A DNA stretch of 27,847 nucleotides from NBML01 sp029939535 (GTDB lineage: Bacteria > Desulfobacterota > Desulfobacteria > Desulfobacterales > Desulfobacteraceae), in assembly GCA_029939535.1 (NCBI GenBank), contig JAOZST010000031.1, positions 1 through 27,847 on the forward strand. Direction: 5' to 3'. Under the pieces are notes generated by a model. The model did no database searches, was not told the DNA's origin, and worked only from the letters and a program-made list of their open reading frames with translations. Below are positions 1 through 8,455 of the stretch, piece by piece (positions within the stretch are counted from its first letter, which is position 1; each line of letters starts with the position of its first letter). The position numbers and the translations under genes are program-made.

Positions 1-574
1 GACCAAAAACTTTTGGTACTGAAATACCCACGGACATGGAACCGAACTGATCATCCGACACTGCTCTCATTGATATTCCAATGGTTGATTTTTTAAAAAA
101 CCAGGAAAGTCCGCCAATGAGGATAAAGGTGATGATAACCCCCACAAGCTGGGTCCAGGAGATGGAAACACCGCCAAGGGACAGGGGCTGCTGGGGTAGA
201 AAAGCAGGAAAGGAAAAATTTTCACTTCCAAAGGGAGTAAGATAGATCAGGCCGTCAAGAATTGATCCCAATCCAATTGTTACCATGATGACTGATATTA
301 TGGGCTCGCCTATGAGACGCCGCAAAAAGATTTTTTCCACACTCATGGCCAGAAAAAAAGTTATGATCATACTGGCTAAAAAAGAAAAGAAAATCGGTAC
401 TCCCAGTGAAACAGTAAGATAATAGGTGATAAACGCACCGGCAGCGATAATCTGCCCATGGGCAAAATTGGCAACCCGGCTGGATTTATAAACCAGTACC
501 AGCCCCAATGCGGCCAGAGCATAAATGGAGCCCACCACAATACCGCTGACTACAATTTGAAAAAAATAACTCAT
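1..574 (-). CDS. livH: Branched-chain amino acid-type ABC transporter permease LivH (3' end outside window)
   Basis: The minus strand from 574 reads MSYFFQIVVSGIVVGSIYAL and stays open to the left edge, about 191 codons, so the C-terminal third is missing. The hydrophobic N-terminus, the AALGLVLVYKSSRVANFAHG segment and the following membrane helices are typical of LivH, the inner-membrane permease of the hydrophobic amino acid ABC transporter family. It starts 9 nt after the stop of the acyl-CoA ligase, so it is translated from the same mRNA. A GGAG lies about 14 nt before the ATG, which is a loose spacing and suggests some translational coupling. LivM, LivF and the binding protein are presumably beyond the left edge. 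The substrate may be a branched-chain amino acid or, given the ligase in the operon, a carboxylic acid; the sequence does not decide. Confidence 0.93.
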   Translation of the reverse strand, partial: MSYFFQIVVSGIVVGSIYALAALGLVLVYKSSRVANFAHGQIIAAGAFITYYLTVSLGVPIFFSFLASMIITFFLAMSVEKIFLRRLIGEPIISVIMVTIGLGSILDGLIYLTPFGSENFSFPAFLPQQPLSLGGVSISWTQLVGVIITFILIGGLSWFFKKSTIGISMRAVSDDQFGSMSVGISVPKVFG

Positions 575-583
575 CAGATTTCT

Positions 584-2509
584 TTAGACTCCTTTCACGG
601 TGTAAAAAGCAATGTTTGTTTTGACAATATTCGACTGCCCATCCTGATACTGGAAGGAGGCTTCAACCTCTTTTGTGTCAATTGTTTCATCGTAGAGTGC
701 ATCATACAGGTTCTGGTATCTTTCCTGTACAAATTTACGGCGGATTTTACCGGTTTTGGTCAATTCCCCGTCATCCACATCCAATAATTTATAGAGCAGG
801 GCAAATCTTTTGATTTTAAAATGTTCTTTTTCCGCACGGGAGTTCACATCCAGCACCTGCTCCATCATTAGATCTGCCACTTCGGCTTTGCTGGACAGGT
901 CCATATAGGTTGTAAAGGAAATACCCCTGTCTTCGGCCCATTTTCCCACAACAATGGGATCAATATTGATGAGACAGGCCACAAAGTCTTCCTTGTCTCC
1001 ATAGATCACTGCCTCCTTTATATAGGGACTGAACTTAAGGGCATTTTCCAGGAACATGGGAGAGAACATCTCTTTCCTGTTATTGTGCATAACATCGGAC
1101 AGACGGTCGATGACCACCAGATGTCCGTTATCATCAATAAATCCTGCATCTCCGGAATGCAGCCACCCGCCTTCAAGAGCCTCAGCGCTCTTTTCAGGCA
1201 GATCATAATATCCTGGGGAAACAGAGGCGGATTTTGACAGTATTTCCCCGTCATCGGCTATTTTGCATTCAGTCCCGGGCAGGGGTTTTCCAACGGTTTC
1301 CGGCCGGACATCCCCATCTCTGTGCATGTATGCGATCCCTGTGATTTCCGTCTGGCCGTAGATCTGTTTCAGGTTTACTCCAATGGCCTGGTAAAAGGTA
1401 AAGAGTTCAGGCCCAAGGGCAGCACCACCAGTATATGCTCTTCTCAGGCGCATGAGTCCGATCTGGTTTATGAGGGGCCGGATGATCATCTGGGTCCCAA
1501 ACCAGGATTTTATTTTTAATCCCAATGGCATGGGTTTGCCTGTCATCCTATAACTTGCCGCTTCCAGACCCACCTGGATAAAATAATTATAAAAAAGTTT
1601 GTTCAACCAATAGGATTGATCTATCTTAAGCCAGATTTCCGACCGGATGGTTTCATAAATTCTTGGCGCGCCAAACATGAAGTGGGGTCCTATTTCCTTA
1701 AGATCAGACATGGCTGTTTCAACGGATTCAGGAAAGTTGATGGTAATTCCCGTTGCCATGGCAACACCAAAGGAGTTCATCTGCTCACCAATCCAGGCAA
1801 AGGGCAGAAAGGAGACATATTCATCCGTGGGTTCCAGGGGATCTACTTCAGTTATTTGAACACCCATGTTGATATAGTTTTTATGGGTCATTATGGTGCC
1901 CTTGGGAAGTCCGGTGGTACCCGATGTCAGGCACAGATGACATGGATCATCTGGTTTGCCCTGATCCACAAGGGATTCAAAAACATCAGGATCCTTTGCA
2001 TGCTCTTTTTCTCCCAGCTTATACAGATCCTGGATATCAATGAACCAGTCATCGGACATATACTCTCTCATGCCCCTGGGATCTTCAAAAATAACTTTTT
2101 TAACATTGGGGATCTGGTCTCTGACATCAAGAACCTTGTCCACCTGTTCCTGGTTGTCACAAAAGACGGCAGAGACTTTCAGGTATTGAAGGATCTGGGC
2201 AATTTCAGCGGGCATGCTGGTCTGGTATATTCCGGCTGAAATGGCACCAATGGAGTGGGCTCCAATGGCTGTAAACAACAGTTCCGGAATATTATCAGAG
2301 ATAATGGCAATGGTGTCATCTTTTTTAAGGCCAACTGCCTTAAGCCCGAGAGCTGTCTTCCTGACATGATTATAATAATCTTCCCAGGTATATGTATTCC
2401 AGATTCCAAAATCTTTTTCCCTCAGGGCCGGGCGTTTTGGCGTCTCTTTAACTCGCCACCGAAGCAATTGGGGGATGGAATATTCAAGTAAGTGATCATT
2501 CTTGCTCAT
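584..2509 (-). CDS. Long-chain-type acyl-CoA synthetase (AMP-forming) inside a liv operon
   Basis: A 641-residue ANL-superfamily ligase that would activate a carboxylic acid to its acyl-CoA through an acyl-adenylate. The P-loop TSGTTGLPK is at about 195-203. A YGQTE motif lies mid-protein, followed by SGDAGFIDDNGHLVVIDR, and LTKTGKIRR near the C-terminus carries the expected catalytic lysine. The length and these motifs fit the FadD/long-chain group more than acetyl-CoA synthetase. The chosen start (MSKNDHL) lies 4 nt after the livG stop, behind GGAGAGGA, part of which is inside the livG stop region. A longer reading frame upstream overlaps livG and is rejected. It sits between livG and livH, so uptake and CoA activation of the same substrate is plausible (inference). 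Substrate unknown. Confidence 0.92.
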   Translation of the reverse strand: MSKNDHLLEYSIPQLLRWRVKETPKRPALREKDFGIWNTYTWEDYYNHVRKTALGLKAVGLKKDDTIAIISDNIPELLFTAIGAHSIGAISAGIYQTSMPAEIAQILQYLKVSAVFCDNQEQVDKVLDVRDQIPNVKKVIFEDPRGMREYMSDDWFIDIQDLYKLGEKEHAKDPDVFESLVDQGKPDDPCHLCLTSGTTGLPKGTIMTHKNYINMGVQITEVDPLEPTDEYVSFLPFAWIGEQMNSFGVAMATGITINFPESVETAMSDLKEIGPHFMFGAPRIYETIRSEIWLKIDQSYWLNKLFYNYFIQVGLEAASYRMTGKPMPLGLKIKSWFGTQMIIRPLINQIGLMRLRRAYTGGAALGPELFTFYQAIGVNLKQIYGQTEITGIAYMHRDGDVRPETVGKPLPGTECKIADDGEILSKSASVSPGYYDLPEKSAEALEGGWLHSGDAGFIDDNGHLVVIDRLSDVMHNNRKEMFSPMFLENALKFSPYIKEAVIYGDKEDFVACLINIDPIVVGKWAEDRGISFTTYMDLSSKAEVADLMMEQVLDVNSRAEKEHFKIKRFALLYKLLDVDDGELTKTGKIRRKFVQERYQNLYDALYDETIDTKEVEASFQYQDGQSNIVKTNIAFYTVKGV

Positions 2510-2513
2510 AGAT

Positions 2514-3275
2514 TTAGTCCTCTCCAATATAGGCTTCAATAACTTTAGGATTCTGGGCAACTTCTTCAGGGGTTCCTGAGCCAATTACCTCACCAAAATC
2601 AAGAACATAAATTTTGTCTGAAATGTCCATGACAACCCCGAGATCATGTTCCACCAGTACCACGGTAATCCCTCTTTCTTTCTGGATATCCATTACAAAA
2701 CGGACAATATCCTCTTTTTCCTCCTGGTTCATTCCTGCCATGGGCTCATCCAGGAGAAGAATATCAGGTGCCAGGGTCATTGCCCGGGCAACCTCGACTT
2801 TTTTCTGGACCCCATAGCTTAAGTTGCCCACAAGGCTTTTTCGATAGGGTTCCAGCTCCATAAAATCGATGATGCCTTCCACAAAACCTCTGTTTTCAGC
2901 TTCTATGCGGGAGGCTTTTCCATAAAAGAATACAGCATGGAGAAAACTGTATTTCAAGTTCTGGTGTCTTGCCAGGAGAAGATTGTCCAGAACCGAAAGA
3001 CCTGAAAAAAGTTCAAGATTTTGAAATGCCCTGGAAATCCCCATGTTGGACACCTGGTGGGGAGAAGCATGGGTCAGCTTTTTTTCCTTGTAGGAAATCT
3101 CTCCCTTTGTGGGGTGATAAAAGCCGGAGATGCAATTGAGCATGCTTGTTTTCCCTGCCCCGTTGGGACCGATGATTGAAGTGATCAGACCCGGCTCAAT
3201 TTTCATGTCCACATTGGACAATGCCTTGAGTCCTCCAAAAGAGAGTGTTACATTTGAAATGTTTAAATGTGCCAT
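2514..3275 (-). CDS. livG: Branched-chain amino acid-type ABC transporter ATP-binding protein LivG
   Basis: A 253-residue ABC ATPase that would power the LivH/LivM permease from the cytoplasmic face. Walker A GPNGAGKT is at 36-43, the family signature reads LSYGVQKKVEVARA around 155, and Walker B LLLDEP follows at about 173. The H-loop is in VLVEHDLG, and the C-terminal VIGSGTPEEVAQNPKVIEAYIGED ending is typical of LivG rather than LivF. It is the first gene of the visible operon; 257 bp of AT-rich DNA separate it from the next ligase upstream, where the promoter should lie. No convincing ribosome binding site precedes the ATG. Confidence 0.94.
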   Translation of the reverse strand: MAHLNISNVTLSFGGLKALSNVDMKIEPGLITSIIGPNGAGKTSMLNCISGFYHPTKGEISYKEKKLTHASPHQVSNMGISRAFQNLELFSGLSVLDNLLLARHQNLKYSFLHAVFFYGKASRIEAENRGFVEGIIDFMELEPYRKSLVGNLSYGVQKKVEVARAMTLAPDILLLDEPMAGMNQEEKEDIVRFVMDIQKERGITVVLVEHDLGVVMDISDKIYVLDFGEVIGSGTPEEVAQNPKVIEAYIGED

Positions 3276-3532
3276 ATGGAATCCAAATTCTTTACTTCAG
3301 ATTAACAAAAATATTCTATCCTAACTATTCCATGAAAATTTTGTACAAAAATTATTAAAAAAGAACAAACCAGGTTTTTACCTCCTATTGTATAAAGTAT
3401 TGATATTGGTTGAATATTACTGGCAGGTAAAGGCCATGGCCACGAACAATTTGCCCGCTTATAAGAAATACCAGTAATAAAAAGCATTTCAGCTGTCAAG
3501 ACAAAAACCGTGTTTCACATAAAAGAAGACTC

Positions 3533-5026
3533 TTATGAAAAATTGTCTTTTACCTTTTGCCGGTCGATGGAACCGTCATCAGCCGTGGGCAATTGCTCTG
3601 TAAATTCAATATATCTTGGTTTTTTGTAGCCGGCAATCAATGATCCGGTAAATGCTATCAGATCCTCTTTTGTCAACTCCATTCCGGGGTATAGGGTGCA
3701 GACCGCTTTGATTCCTTCTCCAAATTTTGGATCAGGTACACCAAATACACATACGTTTTTAACTGCTTCATGCTGGAGAATGGCCTTTTCCACTTCTGCG
3801 GGAAAGACATTCTCTCCCCCTGGTTTGATGAGTTCTTTTTCCGCTTTTCTACCTTTAAAGAATAGAAAACCGTCAGAATCAATCATCCCTAGATCTCCGG
3901 TATGGTGCCAGCCCTGCCTGAAGGTATGCTCGTTCAGATCAGGTGCATTCCAATACCCTTGAAAAACAAGGGGGCCTTTGACAAGAATTTCACCAATTCC
4001 ATTGGCAGGCAAAAAATTATCAAAGTCATCAGCAATTTTAATATGGGCAAGGGGTGAAATTTCACCTGCTGACCCCGGTCTTGTAAAGTATTCTGAAAAA
4101 GTGATCAGTCCTGATGTCTCGGTTTGTCCGTACATGGTCCAGAAGGTGGAAGAAGTTGCGGCTTCCCATCTTTCTACGGTATCAGGCATTTCAAGCCCTG
4201 CTGCAACCTCAAGGCTGGACAGATCAAAATTTCCTTTTTCAATGACATCTAAAAGGTTTGATAATATGGGAGGGAAGGAACCCAAAAGGTTAACTTTTTG
4301 TTCCTGGATAAGGTCAATGGTTTGCTGGGGATTAAACTTTTCAAGTATGACATTTTTACCGCCGGCCATGAGTATTCCCAGGCCTAAATTCACCCCCATT
4401 ATATGAAAGAGGGGGAGAATGTTTAAATAGGCTTTGGTTTTATCCAGGCCATATTTATTGATAATCTGCAGATTGGACAAAATTATATTTTCCTGGCTCA
4501 GAACCGCACCCCTTGGTTTGCCCATGACCGCTGCCGTATGGATGATGACAAATGGATCATTTGGCCTGCCTTTAACTGGCTTGGTAAGGGGCTGGGGCTG
4601 GTACAGGCTGGCAATATTTCCATCAACGATAAAACAATGATTCAGACAGGAATGGGTTGACGTTAACTTTTCGGCCTGGTCAGCCATCTCCTGGTCAGCA
4701 AAAATTAAAGCAGGAGTGGTGTCTTCAATGATATATGAGACTTCCTCAGGGCTTAGGCGCCTGTTGATAAGTACCAGGCACAGGTTAAGGGCTGCTGCAG
4801 CTCCATAGAGATGGAAAAAGATCGGGTGGTTTTTGCAGAGGACGGCAACCCTTGCGCCGGGTTCAAGCTTGAGGTCTGAAATCCCTTTAGCAAGTCTGGA
4901 GGTTTCAAGGAACAGATCTGAATAGGAAATATCTTCTTTGTTCCAGTGCATGGCAGTATGATCTTTGTTTAATGAGGCATTTTTTTCATAAATGTCAAAA
5001 AAGGTTAAATTATACATACTTTTCAT
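3533..5026 (-). CDS. Acyl-CoA synthetase (AMP-forming), subfamily with degenerate core motifs
   Basis: A 497-residue ANL-superfamily ligase. The fold markers are clear: MYGQTETSG near 300, HHTGDLGMIDSDGFLFFKGR and KPGGENVFPAEVE in the C-terminal half. Two core motifs are unusual. The P-loop reads HTAAVMGKPRG (163-173) where most family members have TSGTTGxPKG, and the C-terminal A10 motif reads PTADDGSIDRQKV, with no lysine where PKTxxGK normally supplies the catalytic one. A GGGGAG box 9 nt before the ATG supports this start. It is encoded upstream of the liv operon on the same strand but separated from it by 257 bp, and a putative promoter and operator precede it. It is probably a real acyl-CoA ligase of a divergent clade; substrate unknown. 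Confidence 0.88.
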   Translation of the reverse strand: MKSMYNLTFFDIYEKNASLNKDHTAMHWNKEDISYSDLFLETSRLAKGISDLKLEPGARVAVLCKNHPIFFHLYGAAAALNLCLVLINRRLSPEEVSYIIEDTTPALIFADQEMADQAEKLTSTHSCLNHCFIVDGNIASLYQPQPLTKPVKGRPNDPFVIIHTAAVMGKPRGAVLSQENIILSNLQIINKYGLDKTKAYLNILPLFHIMGVNLGLGILMAGGKNVILEKFNPQQTIDLIQEQKVNLLGSFPPILSNLLDVIEKGNFDLSSLEVAAGLEMPDTVERWEAATSSTFWTMYGQTETSGLITFSEYFTRPGSAGEISPLAHIKIADDFDNFLPANGIGEILVKGPLVFQGYWNAPDLNEHTFRQGWHHTGDLGMIDSDGFLFFKGRKAEKELIKPGGENVFPAEVEKAILQHEAVKNVCVFGVPDPKFGEGIKAVCTLYPGMELTKEDLIAFTGSLIAGYKKPRYIEFTEQLPTADDGSIDRQKVKDNFS

Positions 5027-5103
5027 GAACCATTACTCCCCTGACAAAGGATAAAATTAAAATCATGTTCAGGTTGCTCTTCATTTTTTGTGTTTACAAA
5101 ATC

Positions 5104-5121
5104 AGAACGAGCGCTCAGTCT
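5104..5121. promoter_or_regulatory. Possible TetR-type operator before acyl-CoA ligase
   Basis: An 18-bp imperfect dyad centred on the perfect palindrome GAGCGCTC (5109-5116), with outer AGA/TCT arms. It is a local GC-rich island in AT-rich DNA, about 80 bp before the ligase start and just downstream of the predicted start of transcription. TetR-family regulators of acyl-CoA metabolism often bind sites of this shape (general knowledge). No TetR gene is in the window. Confidence 0.35.
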
Positions 5122-5134
5122 TAATACCTCTTCA

Positions 5135-5164
5135 GTCATAATTCAAATGCTTCTGGTTTGTCAA
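5135..5164 (-). promoter_or_regulatory. Putative sigma70-type promoter for acyl-CoA ligase 3533-5026
   Basis: On the minus strand a perfect TTGACA (5164-5159) is followed, after 18 bp, by TATGAC (5140-5135). It lies in the 172-bp gap after the histidine kinase stop and points at the ligase. The -10 box is weak, so this is tentative. Confidence 0.35.
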
Positions 5165-5198
5165 AGACTTTTTTTATTTTTTCCATTCGAGTCTCCAA

Positions 5199-7547
5199 CT
5201 AATTTTTATCCGGGAAAAACACAGAAAAAATTGAATGCCCTGAATTTATACAATCTGCCTGGCTTGTGCAGAATTCGCATTTAAGTATGTCTCCAGGGCA
5301 GGTTGCCTCTTCGTTCATAGCCAGAAAACAGCAGCGGCTGGATTCTGTTTTAATGGTAAATCCCAGACGTTCTGAAAAGAGTTTCATTCTCAAAAGGTCA
5401 GCCCCTTTTCCTCCGGCATTAAAAGCAAAAGGGGTTTTAGTGGAGTATAGCAGGGTCTCCTGGGTGGTGAAAAAACCTTCAAAAATACGTTTCTGGTCAT
5501 CGATTTTAATGCCTACTCCGAAATCATGGACCTCAAAGAGCAGGCCATTATCCCTGGAACTGGCTTTAATGTCTATGCGGCCCTGGTCAGGGGTGTTTTC
5601 AATGGCATTTTTGATAAGTCCTCCCATTACTTTGTTTAGCACCTCAGGTGGCATCAGAAGGGGAGCAAGTTTTTCCTGGATAATGATATTTATTTCAATT
5701 CTCCTGAAATGAAAAAGGGGAGTCATGGTTTTGTAAAGATCATGGAAGGCCTTTGAAAAATTTATGGTTTTATGGTGCAGGGACCTGGGTCCGAATTTTT
5801 TGTCAATGAGGTTCTGAATGGATTTTATAATATGTTCAGGACCAGGTGAATTTTTATCAAGACTCTGTTCAATAAGACTTTGTTCAATAAGGATTTCCAG
5901 TTCATCCTGGCAGGTCTCCAGCATTTTCAGCAGCATTAGTCTTGCATCATAGGTTTTGTTCCCCATGATATCTGCCACTTCATCCTGGATATCCACAATA
6001 CGGGCCAGGTTTCGTTCTATGCGGTTCAGGGTGGCATCCATTCTGGCATTGGGAATGGATGCGATTTTTTTTCTCATGATCTGCAAGGAACCTGTGAGTA
6101 TGGCCACCGGGGTTTTAAGTTCGTGGGATAAATGGTTGATGGCTTTGCCCTTGGCCCGGTTCATGGATGCCACATCCCGGTAGGCATCCTTAAGTGCTTG
6201 GGAAAACCTGGCATTTTCAATGGATATGGCTATGGTTCCGGCAATCATGGTCATAAGCTCAATATTATTGTCATCAAAAAGGTTTTGCTTTTTGTTCATG
6301 GCGCAGAGAACACCAATGATGCGGCCTTCACTTTTAATTGGAACGGCAAGGATATTCCGGGTTTTATACCCCAGTTTTCTGTCCCTTACAGGATATTTTT
6401 TTAATGAAATTTCAGCGTCATTAATGACTTCCGGTTTACCTGTTTTCAGTACTTTGCCGGCAAGGACCTCGTCCAGAGCAAACCGGATTTTTTTTGCCCG
6501 TTTTTCTGTGCCTGAGTCATCATAGGATGCCCCTAAAAAGAAAAGGTTTTCCTTTATTTCATCATGGAGAAGGATAACAGAACCTTCGGTGTTTAAAAGC
6601 TCTTTTACCTCTATGGAAATATAATTCATCAAATCTTCAAGTTCAGGATATGCGGGCAGGGCGGCAGAGATCCGCATTATGCTTTTGTTGTTTGCTGCCA
6701 GTCGTTTTTGTTCGGTAATATCCCGAAGGATAACAAAGTTTTCTGAATTATTTTCCTTAAACCTTGTATAGGAAGCTGCCCTTATCACCACATCCAGAAT
6801 TCTGCCCTCTTTTGTCAAACGCTGGGTTTCGTACCTTGTAAGATTTTTAGTTTCAGTAAATTTGCTCAGGATGGCCTGGGTTTCAGCCTCAAGTGATTCA
6901 GGAACAAAGGGAACAGGTCTGCCGGAAAGCTCTTTCAGGGTCCAGCCAAAGGTGTCTGTAAATGCGGGGTTTACATAGGAAACCTGCCCATTCTCATTGT
7001 ATACAATAATGGGGTAGGGAACAAATTCCAGTATTTTTCTATAGATTCTGTAGAGGTCATTGAGCTTCTGGGTCTGAATCTTTTCTTCAGTGACATCCTG
7101 GAGGGTCTCAACAGCCCCAGCAATCTGGCCCTTTTTGTCTGTAAAGGGGGCAGCCGTGAAAAACAGCCATTTCCCTTCCGGCGGAAGATCCGGGAAAAAA
7201 TCAGTGGCTGCAAACAACTCCTCCCTTGAAGTATCCAGATCAAATCTGGAATCATAGTGCTCCAGGGCATCCCAGTCTGACAATTTGTCAATGATAAGAT
7301 CGGCCATGACCGGCCTCTTGTTTGAGTAAAAGGACTTCCATTGGAGATCTGTGCCCACCATATTTTCTGATCGGAATCCAGTCAGCTCTTCAAGGGCCTG
7401 ATTAAAATGGGTAATTTTATGGTCTTTGCCCACGACAAAAATGGGAATGGGTGCCTTGAAAATAATCTGGTTCAATGCCTGGTTTTCTGCTTCCAGCTCC
7501 TGGATTTTTTTTTTCAGCGCATAAGTTTCATCTGTATCGTGATCCAT
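5199..7547 (-). CDS. PAS-PAS-GAF sensor histidine kinase with cysteine-rich C-terminus
   Basis: A 782-residue soluble histidine kinase; no membrane segment is visible, so it probably senses a cytoplasmic signal. Order of parts: short coiled coil (8-28), PAS 1 (about 30-150), PAS 2 (about 165-285), GAF (about 300-450), a HisKA-type H-box NHLSHELKTP with His475, and an HATPase domain with N-box N647, G1 DFGVG (675-679) and G2 GGKG (712-715). Between G2 and the last strand lies a cysteine cluster, C750-x6-C757-x2-C760-x5-C766, which ordinary kinases lack and which could bind a metal or sense redox state (inference). The start at MDHDTDE is chosen for the TTGGAG box before it; a longer frame upstream lacks one. 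It is transcribed divergently from the small kinase at 7715. Likely partners are receiver-only proteins such as the one at 9553. Confidence 0.92.
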   Translation of the reverse strand: MDHDTDETYALKKKIQELEAENQALNQIIFKAPIPIFVVGKDHKITHFNQALEELTGFRSENMVGTDLQWKSFYSNKRPVMADLIIDKLSDWDALEHYDSRFDLDTSREELFAATDFFPDLPPEGKWLFFTAAPFTDKKGQIAGAVETLQDVTEEKIQTQKLNDLYRIYRKILEFVPYPIIVYNENGQVSYVNPAFTDTFGWTLKELSGRPVPFVPESLEAETQAILSKFTETKNLTRYETQRLTKEGRILDVVIRAASYTRFKENNSENFVILRDITEQKRLAANNKSIMRISAALPAYPELEDLMNYISIEVKELLNTEGSVILLHDEIKENLFFLGASYDDSGTEKRAKKIRFALDEVLAGKVLKTGKPEVINDAEISLKKYPVRDRKLGYKTRNILAVPIKSEGRIIGVLCAMNKKQNLFDDNNIELMTMIAGTIAISIENARFSQALKDAYRDVASMNRAKGKAINHLSHELKTPVAILTGSLQIMRKKIASIPNARMDATLNRIERNLARIVDIQDEVADIMGNKTYDARLMLLKMLETCQDELEILIEQSLIEQSLDKNSPGPEHIIKSIQNLIDKKFGPRSLHHKTINFSKAFHDLYKTMTPLFHFRRIEINIIIQEKLAPLLMPPEVLNKVMGGLIKNAIENTPDQGRIDIKASSRDNGLLFEVHDFGVGIKIDDQKRIFEGFFTTQETLLYSTKTPFAFNAGGKGADLLRMKLFSERLGFTIKTESSRCCFLAMNEEATCPGDILKCEFCTSQADCINSGHSIFSVFFPDKN

Positions 7548-7714
7548 AAAAACTCCAAAAGACTTTACAAGATTAAATGATACCCGTATAACAATGAGTG
7601 ATTTTAGCGATGCCAAAGGTGTCGCTGCAACCAAGGAGCCGTTTATAATTATTGCCATCAATATATAAAATCATTGATCCAAATTGCAAGTACTTTAAAG
7701 GGTGAAAAAAAAAT

Positions 7715-8455
7715 ATGCCTGATACCACCATTAAAACCGAGATTCTGATCCATGACTTGAAAGTGCCTATTTCTGTTATTGATGCCGGTGCAAAATCTCT
7801 TTTAAACCGTCAGGAGTCCTATGGTCCGCTTACGGAAAAACAGATTAAGGTACTAAAGCGTATTATCCGGAATACCCTGGCAACCCAGCGACTTGTCAAT
7901 GATGTGCTTGAGCTTGGCAGGTCCAGGGAAGGGGTGATGAATCTTAGTGATTTCAGTATATCTTCCCTTGTTATCTCTGTACTGGTTGAAATTTTTGATC
8001 TGTCCGATCCCAATACAGCCGATATCATCCGAAAGGTTGATTCCTATGAACGACTTGAAAAGACCCTGGAATCAAATGGGGTCAGGCTTGGCTTTGACCT
8101 GGAAACCTGGAAAACAATTGTCCATCTGGATGCTGCCAAGGTGAAACAGGTATTGAGAAACCTTGTAACCAACGCTTTTAAATACCGTGCATCCATTGTT
8201 GAGATTCTTGGCACTATTGAAAAAAATCAGATGATCCTGAAGGTCAGGGATGATGGCAGGGGTATCCCGACCATTGATCACCAGCGGATTTTTAAAACTT
8301 ATTTCACCACAGGCGGGTCCATTGAGAGCGCCATCAGAAGTCATGGGCTGGGCCTTGCCGGTGTCATGGTCCTTCTCAAGGACATGGGAGGGGAACTTAT
8401 CCTTAACTCAGACCATGGCAAAGGGGCTGAGTTTAAAGTGACCATACCTCTTTAG
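7715..8455 (+). CDS. Small histidine kinase without sensor domain
   Basis: A 246-residue protein made almost only of a transmitter. The H-box is IHDLKVPIS with His13, close to the N-terminus. The HATPase follows with N-box LRNLVTNAFKY (N153), G1 DDGRG (179-183), IFKTYFTT, and G2 HGLGLAG (210-216). There is no PAS, GAF or membrane segment, so any signal must come through a partner protein. An AGGGTG box 10 nt before the ATG supports the start. It is divergent from the large PAS kinase, with 167 bp between the two starts, which suggests shared control. The family assignment is firm; its role is not known. It could also be a phosphotransfer partner or a light-weight kinase for the nearby receiver proteins. 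Confidence 0.88.
   Translation: MPDTTIKTEILIHDLKVPISVIDAGAKSLLNRQESYGPLTEKQIKVLKRIIRNTLATQRLVNDVLELGRSREGVMNLSDFSISSLVISVLVEIFDLSDPNTADIIRKVDSYERLEKTLESNGVRLGFDLETWKTIVHLDAAKVKQVLRNLVTNAFKYRASIVEILGTIEKNQMILKVRDDGRGIPTIDHQRIFKTYFTTGGSIESAIRSHGLGLAGVMVLLKDMGGELILNSDHGKGAEFKVTIPL

Noticed and set aside
3302..3499. 65-residue frame on the minus strand before livG, and a shorter frame starting CTG at 3373 behind a perfect AGGAGG (minus strand, 3386-3381)
   Set aside because: The longer frame starts with TTG and has no ribosome binding site. The shorter one would need a rare CTG start and encodes only 23 residues with no recognised pattern. The AGGAGG is striking, but nothing else supports a gene.
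3518..3537. CATAAAAG/CTCTTATG-type dyad over the stop of the second acyl-CoA ligase gene
   Set aside because: The stem is AT-rich with a wobble pair and no T-run follows, so a terminator call is not supported.
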